Positions 28,616 through 38,257 of a stretch of DNA of 64,000 bases are shown here, one piece after another (position 1 is the first letter of the stretch; the number at the start of each line of letters is the position of its first letter). Source of the DNA: Vreelandella arcis (lineage in GTDB: Bacteria; Pseudomonadota; Gammaproteobacteria; Pseudomonadales; Halomonadaceae); assembly GCF_900103865.1 (NCBI RefSeq), contig NZ_FNII01000007.1, forward strand, positions 202,127 to 266,126. The letters run 5' to 3'. Below the pieces are notes generated by a model, which saw only the letters and a program-made list of their open reading frames with translations, was not told where the DNA came from and ran no database searches. The translations under genes were made by a program, and so were the position numbers.

Positions 28616-29524
28616 ATGGATTTCAAGCGTTTAAAATATTTTCAAGTAGTCGTCGAGGAAGGAGCTATATCATTGGCGGCACGGCAGATACCGCTTGCTC
28701 AGCCGGCGCTATCGCGTCAATTACAGTTGCTTGAAGACGAGGTCGGCACGACGTTACTAACCCGTTCGCGACATGGTGTTCGGCTTACCGCCGCTGGTGA
28801 AGCGTTCTACCGTGATACCCGGCGCTTGCTGGGCGAATTCGACCAGGCTAAGCGTAATGCATGCCGCATAGCAGATGGCCAGTTCGGTCAATTGCGACTG
28901 GGAGTAACCGTCATGCATTTATGGGTGCCGCAGATCATTGGCTTGCTCAATCGCTTTCGTGAGCGCTATCCAGAGGTCACGCTGAAGGTGGAGTCATTGC
29001 TCTCCGGGCCTCAAATTGAAGCCATTAGGCGTGGTCGGCTTGATGCGGGTATGCTGTTCTTTCCGCCAGAGGAAGATAGCAGCCTGTGTTGTCATTGCCT
29101 GTATGAAGATCATCTCGTACTGGTCACCAGTGCCTCCTCACACCTAGCGCATCACCCTCCGCGGTTTCTCGCTGAGCTTAACGACGAGAATTTTATTTGG
29201 TTTGACCGCAGTGCTACCCCTGTCTATCACGATAAACTTATTCATGCCTTTCAGCGAGAGGGCTTCACGCCCCATGTGGTGCAAGAGGGAACCGACAATG
29301 CGACGATGCTATGCTTGGTGGCTGCCGGTATGGGCTGCAGTATACTACCGGCAATGACCATGGCTGGAGCACCGGAAGGCGTAGTCAGCCATCGCTTAGA
29401 AGACCTCAATCTGGTTTTGCCTCTGATGCTGGTGTGGCGGCGAGACTCGGGTCTACCAGCAGTACGCCGCTTAATCGAAATTGCAGAAACTGAATCCTTA
29501 GCGACGCATGAAGTGAAGGAATGA
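28616..29524 (+). CDS. LysR-family regulator (of the amidohydrolase/symporter module)
   Basis: 302 aa. N-terminal winged helix (FKRLKYFQVVVEEGAISLAARQ, then QPALSRQLQLLEDEVGTTLL) and a C-terminal periplasmic-binding-like effector domain from about residue 90. Divergent from the M20 gene, with a T-N11-A dyad between them, so it probably controls the M20-DUF3311-SSS operon in response to its substrate. Confidence 0.9.
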   Translation: MDFKRLKYFQVVVEEGAISLAARQIPLAQPALSRQLQLLEDEVGTTLLTRSRHGVRLTAAGEAFYRDTRRLLGEFDQAKRNACRIADGQFGQLRLGVTVMHLWVPQIIGLLNRFRERYPEVTLKVESLLSGPQIEAIRRGRLDAGMLFFPPEEDSSLCCHCLYEDHLVLVTSASSHLAHHPPRFLAELNDENFIWFDRSATPVYHDKLIHAFQREGFTPHVVQEGTDNATMLCLVAAGMGCSILPAMTMAGAPEGVVSHRLEDLNLVLPLMLVWRRDSGLPAVRRLIEIAETESLATHEVKE

Positions 29525-29645
29525 GGTTTTATCCTTCAAAGGCGGCTTTGGCAGCAGCCAGGCTTTTTGCCCCACGTTTGGCGTGCTGGGTTAAAGCTGC
29601 ATTAGCCGCGCCATTGGCTGGGTGCAACGATAGACGCTAGTTCAC

Positions 29646-30629
29646 TCACGCATTCACCCCCTTCATGCCCTCCGGTGTATAACGCTCGCCGATGACCGGT
29701 AGGCGAGCAGTGGCCGCCTCAAGTTGTTGCTGCTCATCAGTGGTCAGGGTGATGGACGCCGCTGCTGCATTCTCTTCAAGGTAGCGCAACCGTTTGGTGC
29801 CCGGAATCGGTACGATGTTGTCGCCTTTGGATAGCAGCCAGGCCAGCGAGAGCTGCGCAGGGGTGCAGCCTTTGAGTGCTGCCATGTCACCAATCACCTC
29901 CGCGATTCGGCGGTTAGAGTCCATGGCCTGTTCAGAGAAGCGCGGCAGGTTAGAACGAAAATCGTCTTCGCCGAAATCAGAGTTTTCTTGAAACCTACCC
30001 GTTAAAAATCCTCGGCCGAGAGGAGAGTAGGGCACAAAGCCGATGCCGAGCTCCTTGCAGGTGGGCAGTACCGCTTGCTCCACGTCCCGTGTCCAGAGCG
30101 AGTATTCGGTTTGAACTGCCGTCACTGGGTGCACGGCGTGTGCGCGACGCAGGGTCTCGTCGCTAACCTCGCAAAGGCCAATGTGGGCAATTTTTCCCTC
30201 TTTAACCAGTTGTGCCAAGCCCTCCATGGTCTCTTCGATAGGGGTTTCCGAGTTAACGCGGTGCACGTAGTAGAGATCGATTTGTTCGATGCCCAGCCGC
30301 TTCAGAGACGCCTCGCAGGCCTGGCGGGCATAGCGAGCGCTGCTGTCTAGGCGGCGTTGATACTCACCCGGGTTGCGCACAATGCCAAACTTGGTTGCGA
30401 TACGTACCTTGGGCTTGTGACTGGCGAGAAAGCGACCAATCAACGCCTCGTTATGGTGCGGCCCGTACATATCCGCCGTATCGAAAAAGTTGATGCCCAG
30501 CTCCACCGCTTGCGCCAATACCCGTAGCGACTCGCTATCGTCTCGGGGGCCGTAAAACTCGCTCATTCCCATGCAGCCTAAGCCAATGGCGGAAACGGAT
30601 AGGTCGGTGCCCAGTGTGCGTGTTTGCAT
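29646..30629 (-). CDS. Aldo/keto reductase
   Basis: 327-aa NADPH-dependent TIM-barrel oxidoreductase of the YajO/AKR13-like type. [18 protein letters not shown] near residues 49-66 holds catalytic Asp and Tyr, ATKFG the Lys, and YYVHR the His. The cofactor region [16 protein letters not shown] near 275-290 is typical. Divergent from the LysR gene at 30727, a common arrangement for this family. The natural carbonyl substrate is not known. Confidence 0.92.
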   Translation of the reverse strand: MQTRTLGTDLSVSAIGLGCMGMSEFYGPRDDSESLRVLAQAVELGINFFDTADMYGPHHNEALIGRFLASHKPKVRIATKFGIVRNPGEYQRRLDSSARYARQACEASLKRLGIEQIDLYYVHRVNSETPIEETMEGLAQLVKEGKIAHIGLCEVSDETLRRAHAVHPVTAVQTEYSLWTRDVEQAVLPTCKELGIGFVPYSPLGRGFLTGRFQENSDFGEDDFRSNLPRFSEQAMDSNRRIAEVIGDMAALKGCTPAQLSLAWLLSKGDNIVPIPGTKRLRYLEENAAAASITLTTDEQQQLEAATARLPVIGERYTPEGMKGVNA

Positions 30630-30726
30630 GGTGTCTCTCTCCTGGCGTTTTTTATCAATGCGATGCGCTAGAAACGTGCTCTAGCCGTTCTTGAATCGCG
30701 CAGTTACAGCGTGGCACTATCCAGAA

Positions 30727-31680
30727 ATGAAAAAAATTGACGAGTTTCGTAAGCCGCTTTCCGGTTTTGAAAACCAGATGCCGCGTGGGTGGGTATGGGA
30801 CGATACGCGCACCTTTCTGGCGGTGGCCCGCCATGGCACGCTGAGCGGTGCGGCAGCGGAACTCCACCTAGGCATTGCGACGCTCTCCAGACGTATTGAA
30901 CGGCTGGAAAAAGCTTTAAAGCTACCGTTGTTTGTGCGTCAGCAGTCGGGCTATCAGCTGACCGAGGAGGGGGCGGGGCTAATCGAAAAAGCCGAGGCCT
31001 TGGAAGCCGCTGCCGCGGCTTTTTCCAGCGGAGTGTCGCGCGCCACACAGCTAAGCGGCCGGGTGCGGCTGGCCACCGCTGAAAACCTGGCCACAGCGCT
31101 GATTCTGCCTACGTTGCCGCAGTTTCAAGCGCAGTACCCTGGCATCAGGCTTGAGCTGGTGACTGATATCACCACCGTCAATCTGCACCGCCGCGACGCC
31201 GACGTAGCGCTTAGAATGGTCAAGCCCGAGCGGGGTAATGTCACCCTTCGTCGCCTTGGCACCCTGGGTTTCGGGCTTTACGCCAGCCCCGATTATGTAG
31301 CGCAGCGTGAGGCTCATGATGACGCGGGGGATTACGACTTGGATGCTTTTATCACCTGGGGCGAAACGCAAGCACATCTGCCTGCTGCCCAGTGGGTCGA
31401 GCGGGTTCTGCAAGGTCGCGAACCGGCGCTAACCACCACATCGCTGGCGACCCAGCTAGCGGCGGCGAAAGCGGGGTTGGGGATAGCGGTATTGCCACAT
31501 TTCCTGGCCAGGGAGGCCGGGCTAGACTGTGTTGCTGAGGATATCGGCGTGGATCAACCCATCTACCTCGTCATCCAAACGGATCTCACCCAATCAGGCC
31601 GTACTCGGGCCGTGGCGGACTTTCTGGCTGAGTTGGTGGCTAGTAACCGCGAGCGCTTGAGTGGGTGGTATAGTCGCTAA
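30727..31680 (+). CDS. LysR-family regulator (divergent from aldo/keto reductase)
   Basis: 317 aa from ATG 30727; a TTG at 30691 and ATG at 30778 are alternatives, and none has a strong ribosome site. The helix-turn-helix is in FLAVARHGTLSGAAAELHLGIATLSRRI, and the effector domain follows a linker near residue 90 of the protein. AKR/LysR divergons of this kind usually have the LysR controlling the reductase. Confidence 0.87.
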   Translation: MKKIDEFRKPLSGFENQMPRGWVWDDTRTFLAVARHGTLSGAAAELHLGIATLSRRIERLEKALKLPLFVRQQSGYQLTEEGAGLIEKAEALEAAAAAFSSGVSRATQLSGRVRLATAENLATALILPTLPQFQAQYPGIRLELVTDITTVNLHRRDADVALRMVKPERGNVTLRRLGTLGFGLYASPDYVAQREAHDDAGDYDLDAFITWGETQAHLPAAQWVERVLQGREPALTTTSLATQLAAAKAGLGIAVLPHFLAREAGLDCVAEDIGVDQPIYLVIQTDLTQSGRTRAVADFLAELVASNRERLSGWYSR

Positions 31681-31796
31681 AAGTACTAGAACAGGCCCTA
31701 AGCAGTGTGCAAACACCGGAGTACGATCAGCATCCTGAGCAGCTAAACTACTTGATTGTGATGAGGGGCATGTTGCTCTTTATCAAATAAATCTTA

Positions 31797-32081
31797 TCAG
31801 GACTGGTCGTAATGCCCACCGATGGCAAAAATATAAATAGCTTTTTCATCGAACCGGTAGATCAGCCGGTCTTTCTGTGAAATGCGCCTTGACCACAAGC
31901 CAGAAAGATTGTGTCTGAGGGGCTCGGGTTTTCCGATACCAGCCGTTGGATCGTCAGAGCGGAGCATTTCTTTTAAGAGTTTGCAGAGCGCTTTATGCAG
32001 CTTCTTATCTGTTTCACGCATTTTTTCATAGGCTTCCCACGTACGGCCCTCAAATACCAGTGATCTCATCCATCTGCTCAT
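31797..32081 (-). CDS. yoeB: YoeB/Txe-family mRNA interferase toxin
   Basis: 94 aa from ATG 32081 (ATG 32072 also possible). SLVFEGRTWEAYEKMRETDKKLHKALCKLLKE, then GKPEPLRHNLSGLWSRRISQKDRLIYR and the terminal GGHYD, are the YoeB/Txe ribosome-dependent endoribonuclease pattern with the catalytic Glu, Arg, His and Tyr region intact. It overlaps the YefM-type antitoxin gene upstream, as is normal for the module. Confidence 0.92.
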   Translation of the reverse strand: MSRWMRSLVFEGRTWEAYEKMRETDKKLHKALCKLLKEMLRSDDPTAGIGKPEPLRHNLSGLWSRRISQKDRLIYRFDEKAIYIFAIGGHYDQS

Positions 32082-32322
32082 TATCAGGTTGGTATCCTTG
32101 ACCACGGCTATGGGTATCTAGAGAAGCCGCAATTTGTTGCATGAGGTCTCGGTTCTGAAGCACATGCAGCGTTTCTTGCTCTCTTTCCCAGTCCTCAGCG
32201 CTAATCACCACAAACGCCTCTCCGGCACGACGGGTTACCTTTAATGGTTCGTGCCGGCTAATTACTTGTTCTACTACGCTTTTGAGGTTGTCCCTGAATT
32301 TGTTAACACTAATAATATCCAT
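32050..32322 (-). CDS. yefM: YefM/Phd-family antitoxin
   Basis: 90 aa. MDIISVNKFRDNLKSVVEQV is the Phd/YefM N-terminal DNA-binding fold, followed by EPLKVTRRAGEAFVVISAEDWE and a flexible, toxin-binding C-terminus. ATG 32322 replaces an upstream in-frame ATG because it gives the family N-terminus. Toxin and antitoxin overlap by about 30 bases. The pair is probably autorepressed. Confidence 0.92.
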   Translation of the reverse strand: MDIISVNKFRDNLKSVVEQVISRHEPLKVTRRAGEAFVVISAEDWEREQETLHVLQNRDLMQQIAASLDTHSRGQGYQPDNEQMDEITGI

Positions 32323-32730
32323 AACGTCACCATGATGTACGGAAATGCCGTACAAGTTTACCTCACTTGTTCCTGCATTACCAAGGTCAATAACTGCTAT
32401 TTATTTGTTCTCTAACTCCCGCTTAAGCCACTCTGCCAGCGGCTCGCTGCGGCGGCCATCGGCTTGGCTGGGCAACCACAGGCAGAGACGGGCGGGGGGC
32501 GATACTGCCCTGCCCCAGGGCGCAACAAGCCGCCCGCTCTTCAGATCGTCTTCCACCTCGGCGCTATTGCTAGGCCTAAACCTGCCATTAAACCACTTCA
32601 CTCAAAACATGACCTGCACCTTTATCAAGGGCAATTCGCTATCGGTGTTCAGATAACAAGCCAAATTATGTCCTAAAACTTATGGGTATTGCTTGAGTCA
32701 TAGCGTTATTTTTGCCTCCTTTAAATTTGG
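32323..32730. other. Intergenic region holding a LysR remnant
   Basis: 408 bases without an intact gene. The trpI-like 3' remnant lies at 32401-32553. The rest is A/T-rich with no recognised gene or terminator. The promoter of the antitoxin operon should lie in 32323-32400. Confidence 0.6.
32401..32553 (-). pseudogene. 3' remnant of a trpI-like LysR gene
   Basis: The minus frame reads EDDLKSGRLVAPWG, LCLWLPSQAD and RRSEPLAEWLKREL, matching the last 50 residues of the intact regulator at 39366-40268 at both protein and DNA level. The DNA-binding domain and most of the effector domain are missing. No trp genes lie here, so it is a displaced fragment. Confidence 0.88.
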
Positions 32731-33726
32731 CTAGCTATGCACTCGGTCATCTTTTGCATAGATCGCTGTATGGAGTCGCCCGTCATCCCCTCGCCACGCC
32801 CGGTACATGCCTGGGGTATTGAAGCTCAGCCAAGTTTTTCCATCCGGAGAGACGGCGATAACTCCACCCTGTCCCCCTAACGTTTTTAACTCCTGATGGA
32901 CGACTTCGTCGCAGGCATCATAAAGGCTACGTCCACCAAAGCGCATGCGGGCCGCAATATCATGCCCTACTACACAACGAATGAAATACTCTCCGTGCCC
33001 CGTCGCCGAAATCGCCGCACTGCGATCATCAGCCCAGGTTCCGGCGCCAATGATCGGCGTGTCGCCAATACGTGAGTAGCGCTTATTGGTGATCCCGCCG
33101 GTAGAGGTGGCGGCCGAGACATGGCCATGCCTATCGAGAGCAACTGCCCCCACCGTGCCAAATTTATGTCCCGGCTTGTCACTCGCTACTGTCTCTTCAG
33201 CGTGGTGATTGGCACGGTTTGGTTCGAGGCTTGGGGCTTCTTGGCTGGAGCGGTTATCCTGCCACTGGCGACGACGCAACTCGGTATCAAACCAATCATT
33301 GGCCACCTGGGGCTGATTCTGTGTGCGCAAGAAGTGATCAGCCCCAGCTCCAGCCAACATGACATGATCACTGTGCTCCATGACGGAGCGAGCACCACGG
33401 ATCGGATTACGGACATAATGGGCACCAGCAATGGCCCCGGCACTTCTATCAGCACCATTCATTATGGCAGCATCCATCTCATGGGTGCCGTCCTCGGTGA
33501 ATACGGCGCCTTTTCCGGCGTTGAACCAAGGACACTCTTCCAGAGCCACGACACAAGATTCCACAGCATCCAGGCTGGTACCGCCTGCTGCCAACACTCG
33601 ATAACCAGCATCAATGGATTGTCGTAAGGCCTCATGAATTGCATCTTCATCCTGAGGCGTCAGTAAGCCGGGGGTTAGCACTCCGGCGCCGCCGTGAATT
33701 GCAATAGCGATAGGGGCCTGGTTCAT
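32731..33726 (-). CDS. iaaA: Isoaspartyl peptidase / L-asparaginase (Ntn-hydrolase)
   Basis: 331 aa. The N-terminal AIAIHGGAG and [20 protein letters not shown] motifs and the autocleavage/nucleophile site [11 protein letters not shown] (Thr191 predicted) identify the plant-type asparaginase/IaaA family. It removes beta-aspartyl residues or hydrolyses asparagine after self-cleavage. It overlaps aapP by 4 bases and is the last gene of the amino-acid importer operon, suggesting imported beta-aspartyl peptides or Asn are split to aspartate. Confidence 0.92.
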   Translation of the reverse strand: MNQAPIAIAIHGGAGVLTPGLLTPQDEDAIHEALRQSIDAGYRVLAAGGTSLDAVESCVVALEECPWFNAGKGAVFTEDGTHEMDAAIMNGADRSAGAIAGAHYVRNPIRGARSVMEHSDHVMLAGAGADHFLRTQNQPQVANDWFDTELRRRQWQDNRSSQEAPSLEPNRANHHAEETVASDKPGHKFGTVGAVALDRHGHVSAATSTGGITNKRYSRIGDTPIIGAGTWADDRSAAISATGHGEYFIRCVVGHDIAARMRFGGRSLYDACDEVVHQELKTLGGQGGVIAVSPDGKTWLSFNTPGMYRAWRGDDGRLHTAIYAKDDRVHS

Positions 33727-34520
33727 GCTGTCGTTACTCCATGATCGAGAATCTGGGTCAAAAACTGTTTCGTGCGAGGGGACTGAGGGGTGTCAAAGAA
33801 CTGTTGCGGAGGGGCTTCTTCGACGATCTCGCCTCGATCCATGAAGACCACCCGGTCGGCAACGCGCCGAGCAAATCCCATTTCATGAGTGACACAGAGC
33901 ATGGTCATACCATCGTTAGCGAGATCGACCATCACCTCGAGCACTTCGGCAATCATTTCCGGATCTAGTGCCGAGGTGGGTTCATCGAAGAGCATGACCT
34001 GTGGCCGCATGCACAAGGCCCGAGCGATAGCGATACGCTGCTGCTGGCCACCTGAAAGTTGCCCTGGGTATTTATTGGCATGTTCGCGCATTTGCACGCG
34101 ATCCAGCAGAGTAAGCGCATACTCAATAGCTTCCGCTTGAGAAAGCCCCAGGTTTGCCGTCTGAGGCAAGGTGCAGTTCTTGAGTACACTCAAGTGAGGA
34201 AACAGGTTGAAGTGTTGGAAACACATTCCCACATTGCGTCGAATTCGTTGCAGGCGCTTTCGGTCCTCATCCAGCGTTTCTTCAAGAACAGTCAGTGAAC
34301 CTTGCTGATGCCGCTCCAATTGGTTGATGCAGCGGATCAGGGTCGACTTCCCGGATCCTGATGGACCACAAATGACAATGCGTTCGCCGCTGGTAACTTT
34401 GAGCGAAATGTTCTTAAGCGCATGGAAGTTGCCATACCACTTGTTGAGGTTGTTAATGCTGACCGCTGTGGCGTCGCGGTCGACCGGCTCTGTACTAGTG
34501 AGTTGGGATGCGGTACTCAT
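33723..34520 (-). CDS. aapP: Amino-acid ABC transporter ATPase (AapP/GlnQ type)
   Basis: 265 aa. Walker [10 protein letters not shown] near residues 53-61, signature LSGGQQQR, Walker [13 protein letters not shown] and the switch His in [10 protein letters not shown], all as in polar amino-acid importers. It overlaps both aapM and iaaA by 4 bases, so expression is coupled. Confidence 0.94.
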   Translation of the reverse strand: MSTASQLTSTEPVDRDATAVSINNLNKWYGNFHALKNISLKVTSGERIVICGPSGSGKSTLIRCINQLERHQQGSLTVLEETLDEDRKRLQRIRRNVGMCFQHFNLFPHLSVLKNCTLPQTANLGLSQAEAIEYALTLLDRVQMREHANKYPGQLSGGQQQRIAIARALCMRPQVMLFDEPTSALDPEMIAEVLEVMVDLANDGMTMLCVTHEMGFARRVADRVVFMDRGEIVEEAPPQQFFDTPQSPRTKQFLTQILDHGVTTA

Positions 34521-35620
34521 AAACGACTCTTTTCCATTTGTTTTTCCAAGTGGCGCGCATAGTGAGACAGGGTGAAGCAGATAATGAAGAAGAATAGGGC
34601 CAAGAATAGGTAGACTTCATGCTCAAGCCCCAGCCATTCAGGAGCAGATGTGGTACTCATAGCGATGCCCACCACATCGAGTACGCCTACCACCACGACC
34701 AACGTGGTTTCCTTGAACAAGCCGATGAACTGGGTAAGTAACGGCGGGATGGTGTTACGCAGAACCTGCGGCAAGATAATCAGACCCATCGTTTTCCAAT
34801 AGGAGAAACCGAGGGCCTCGGCGGCTTCGAATTGCCCGCTAGATATACCTTGTAGGCCGCCACGGATGGTTTCTGCCATATACGCCGCAGTGAACATGAT
34901 CAATACGATCAGTACGCGTAAGAAGATGTCGATGGTCATCCCTTCTGGGAAGAACAGCTGGATCATCAGCGATGCCATGAACAGCAGCGTGATCACGGGT
35001 ACTGAGCGTACGAGTTCGATGTAAAGCACCGAGAGTAGCTTAATGGCCGGCTTCTTCGAGCGCCGTCCGAGGGCGAGCAAAATGCCAATTGGTAGGGCAA
35101 ATAGCATGCCAATCACGCCGAGAAAGATAGTGACCAAAATCCCGGCAAACTTCGTTGAAGAAACCTCAGAAAGACCAGCGCCGCCTTTGAGGAGCCACCA
35201 CATCAAGAACGGCAGAACGATGAGGTATCCCAGCACCCAGCGGCGATCAACTTGCTTGAGGTAAAGCACAGGCAAAATAGACGCTGCCAGCCCAAAAGCG
35301 ATATTAACGCGCCAGATTTCCGTGTCGGGATAAAAACCGTAGACAAATAGTTCGATGCGTTGTGTCACTGGCAGCCAGCAGGCTCCGTCGCCGACGCAGT
35401 CAGCCTTACTGTCGCCAACGAAGGTGGCAGAGAACAACAGCCAATCCAGAGCGAACGGGATGAACCATAGCAATAGCACCAGTGTCGTTAAGCTCAGGCA
35501 AGACTGAAATGGCGTTGGGAAAAGCTGCTTTTTGATCCAGCGCGTCGCTAGGTGCTTCCAGGGGTGACGAGGCGGCGCTTGTCGATCGCTGTGAAGCTGT
35601 TTAGTCAAAACGGTCATCAT
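34517..35620 (-). CDS. aapM: General amino-acid ABC permease AapM
   Basis: 367-aa permease, HisM family, with the extended N-terminal region typical of Aap permeases. The EAA loop ([29 protein letters not shown]) is clear. The long [14 protein letters not shown] loop between the first helices ([13 protein letters not shown]) is also a family feature. It starts 6 bases after aapQ ends. Confidence 0.92.
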   Translation of the reverse strand: MMTVLTKQLHSDRQAPPRHPWKHLATRWIKKQLFPTPFQSCLSLTTLVLLLWFIPFALDWLLFSATFVGDSKADCVGDGACWLPVTQRIELFVYGFYPDTEIWRVNIAFGLAASILPVLYLKQVDRRWVLGYLIVLPFLMWWLLKGGAGLSEVSSTKFAGILVTIFLGVIGMLFALPIGILLALGRRSKKPAIKLLSVLYIELVRSVPVITLLFMASLMIQLFFPEGMTIDIFLRVLIVLIMFTAAYMAETIRGGLQGISSGQFEAAEALGFSYWKTMGLIILPQVLRNTIPPLLTQFIGLFKETTLVVVVGVLDVVGIAMSTTSAPEWLGLEHEVYLFLALFFFIICFTLSHYARHLEKQMEKSRL

Positions 35621-35626
35621 AGCTCC

Positions 35627-36784
35627 TTAACCGTGCGTGCGCAGGCTGATGCGATAGTTATAAATGTTCATCAGTAGTGACGTGATAAGGCTGATAACGC
35701 AGTAGGTCGCCATCACCAAGGCAATACACTCGATGGCTTGGCCGGTTTGGTTCAGCGTTGTGCCTCCTGTGGCTGATACCAACTCCATGTAACCGACGAC
35801 AACGCCTAGGGAAGAGTTCTTGGTGATATTGAGATAAGTACTGGTAACTTGGGGAACCATCGGATAGATAGCTTGAGGCACAATTAAGCGCAGCATGGTG
35901 GGCATTTCAGAGAAGCCCAAGGCGCTGGCTGCTTCGTACTGGCCGCGCGAAACGGACTGAATAGAACCACGTACGATTTCAGCAATATAGCTCGCGCTGT
36001 AGAAGGAGAGAGCTAACCACAGCGCGAGTAACTCAGGAGTCAGAGTTATTCCCCCTTTTAAGCCAAAACCCCGCAAGACCGGCACATCCCATTGCCAGGA
36101 AGTTCCCGTGATGAGATAGACAACCAGGGGGATCGCGATGGCGCCGGTTAGCATTGCCGGCCAAATGGGAGGGCCGAACCCCTTCCAAGGTAAATGTGCC
36201 CGATGGCGCGCCATCAACGCGTAACCTAGGACAGCTCCCCCTATGACACACACCAGTCCCCAGCCAACTAGAGAACCATCAGATGCCCATGCGAGTGTCA
36301 GGCCGCGGTTGCTGAGATAGCCAACATCGTTAAATGAGATGGCCTGGCGAACATTGGGGAGGGCCAGCATAAGGCCGTACCACCAAATCAAATGTACTAT
36401 CAGTGGCACGTTTCGCAGGAACTCGACCGCGAGGTGACTTAGCCGCCCCAGCAGCCAGTTCTCAGAAACTCGACAAACGCCAAGAAAGACGCCAATGATC
36501 GTCGCCAGAACAATACTTAAAACGGATACTAGCAATGTGTTGAGAAGCCCAACTGCATAAGCTCGCAGATAGGTATCGTCCGGGCTGTAGTCGATTAGCT
36601 GGAAACTGATCGCATAACCGGCACGCTCATGCAGAAAATCGAATCCCGAGGCAATGCCCAAGGCATCAAGATTGGCACTGGCATTCGTGACCAGCATATA
36701 GAAAGCAATAGCGACAACAGCCAGCACAGCACACTGTTGTAATGTGCTCAGCACGCGTGCGTTATGAAAGATCTTGTTCCACAT
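35627..36784 (-). CDS. aapQ: General amino-acid ABC permease AapQ
   Basis: 385-aa permease partner of AapM. ASGFDFLHERAGYAISF near residues 40-56 is an AapQ signature, and the EAA loop reads AASALGFSEMPTMLRLIVPQAIYPMVP. It follows the binding protein by 118 bases, with a terminator-like hairpin in the gap. Confidence 0.93.
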   Translation of the reverse strand: MWNKIFHNARVLSTLQQCAVLAVVAIAFYMLVTNASANLDALGIASGFDFLHERAGYAISFQLIDYSPDDTYLRAYAVGLLNTLLVSVLSIVLATIIGVFLGVCRVSENWLLGRLSHLAVEFLRNVPLIVHLIWWYGLMLALPNVRQAISFNDVGYLSNRGLTLAWASDGSLVGWGLVCVIGGAVLGYALMARHRAHLPWKGFGPPIWPAMLTGAIAIPLVVYLITGTSWQWDVPVLRGFGLKGGITLTPELLALWLALSFYSASYIAEIVRGSIQSVSRGQYEAASALGFSEMPTMLRLIVPQAIYPMVPQVTSTYLNITKNSSLGVVVGYMELVSATGGTTLNQTGQAIECIALVMATYCVISLITSLLMNIYNYRISLRTHG

Positions 36785-36838
36785 GAGTGTTACCTGTTGT
36801 CAGACCGTACGACGGTGACATAGCAGTTGAGACATGAG

Positions 36839-36883
36839 AAAAAATACGAGAGCGTCCGGAAGAAGTGACCGTCTGGGCGCTCT
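36839..36883 (-). terminator. Attenuator-like terminator between aapJ and aapQ
   Basis: On the minus strand a 9-bp stem (36875-36883 with 36849-36857, one G-U pair) is followed directly by CGTATTTTTTC, a run of six U. It fits partial termination after the binding-protein gene. Confidence 0.7.
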
Positions 36884-36902
36884 AGCTTGGGTAGATACTG
36901 AC

Positions 36903-37943
36903 TTATCGAATGGGAGCAGCGTAGAGGATGCCACCCTCGTTCCACAGGCGATTAAGTCCACGCTCGAAATTCAGCGGAGTGTCGGGGCCGACATTGCGAT
37001 TGAAGATTTCTTTGTAGTTACCGACCTGCTTGATGGCCTGGTAAGCCCACGCATCGTCTAGCCCGAATCGTTCACCAATGTGCCCTTCGGTGCCAAGTAG
37101 CCGCGCAACATTGGGGTTTTCAGTATCGTCGCGCATTTCGTCGACATTCTCAGACGTAACGTTGAGTTCTTCTGCGTTCATGAGTGAGAAAGCTGTCCAA
37201 GTGACGATGTCTCGCCATTGTGCATCGCCCTGTGGGACATAAGCGCCTAGAGGCTCCTTCGAGATGGCCTCGGGGAGAAGGGTGAAAGCATCCGGGTCAG
37301 CAAACTGCGTGCGTCGTGACGCAAGGCCGCTCATGTCGTTAGTGATGGCATCGCAGCGGCCACGTTGAAAGGCATTATACAGTTCGGTACTTTTTTCGAT
37401 CACCACGGTGCTATAGTTCATATTGCGTCGACCGAAGTAGTCTTCGAGGTTTTGCTCGGAGGTAGTGCCGGGGGAGAGGCAGAAGACGGCACCATCGAGA
37501 TCCTCGATAGAGCTAACACCGAAGTTGGCATGGGTCATGACACCTTGGCCGTCGTAGAACCAAGGAGTTGTGAAATCAGCCCCTAGATTGGCATCACGCG
37601 ACGCGGTCCATGTGGTCGCGCGCGACAGTACATCAATCTCGCCAGATGCAAGTGCGGTGAATCTGTTCTTAGCTGTGGTAACCACGAAATCGACCTTACT
37701 GGCTTCACCGAGGACTGCTGCAGCCACGCTGCGGCAAAGATCGACATCCATGCCACTCCATTCGCCGTTATCGGTCAGGTAAGAAAATCCGGCTTTATCA
37801 CTGCTAACGCCGCAACGCAGCGTGTCGCGGGTCTTCACATCTTCTAAGAGACCAGCCTGGGCGGTGCCAATGAGAGCGATACCAATACCAACGCTAAGGA
37901 CGCTGAAGGTGGCACACTTCTTTATTAAACTAATGTTATTCAT
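36903..37943 (-). CDS. aapJ: General amino-acid-binding periplasmic protein AapJ
   Basis: 346 aa. Signal peptide about 1-30 (cut after AQA), then LLEDVKTRDTLRCGVSSDKAGFS, the AapJ/BztA mature start. YTTPWFYDGQG-like strand and RRTQFADPDAFTLLPEAISKEPLGAYV are family-typical. First gene of aapJQMP-iaaA. Known family members bind a broad range of L-amino acids, mostly Glu/Asp/Gln/Asn, which fits the asparaginase in the operon. Confidence 0.93.
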   Translation of the reverse strand: MNNISLIKKCATFSVLSVGIGIALIGTAQAGLLEDVKTRDTLRCGVSSDKAGFSYLTDNGEWSGMDVDLCRSVAAAVLGEASKVDFVVTTAKNRFTALASGEIDVLSRATTWTASRDANLGADFTTPWFYDGQGVMTHANFGVSSIEDLDGAVFCLSPGTTSEQNLEDYFGRRNMNYSTVVIEKSTELYNAFQRGRCDAITNDMSGLASRRTQFADPDAFTLLPEAISKEPLGAYVPQGDAQWRDIVTWTAFSLMNAEELNVTSENVDEMRDDTENPNVARLLGTEGHIGERFGLDDAWAYQAIKQVGNYKEIFNRNVGPDTPLNFERGLNRLWNEGGILYAAPIR

Positions 37944-38257
37944 GTTTTTCCCTTTTTTATCAAGTTTTTGATCTAATTCTGCACAATATGAAGCGAAGCA
38001 TCAGGGCACGTTGTGGATTTGCCCTTCGACTCATCAATGAATGTTGAGCGGTATGCATTGCGCCTTAACCCTTCCTAGAAACTCTATCGACCCTGGCAGA
38101 CAGCTGCCAGCGCTGATTGATCGCTAGATTTGCACTAACTATCGAATATGCAAATAATCTGATATTTTAAAGGTTGCTTTTTCAGCATGGCGGCCATGAG
38201 TTCTGTGGTAAAAGAAACAGGGTGCTAGGGTGGTCTTAAAGCTTGTCTGGAGACAAC
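37944..38257. promoter_or_regulatory. Divergent control region aapJ / LysR
   Basis: 314 bases between divergent genes. It contains A/T-rich sequence around 38135-38180 (ATGCAAATAATCTGATATTT) compatible with a promoter and a LysR site, but no clear dyad was fixed. No open frame. Confidence 0.45.
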
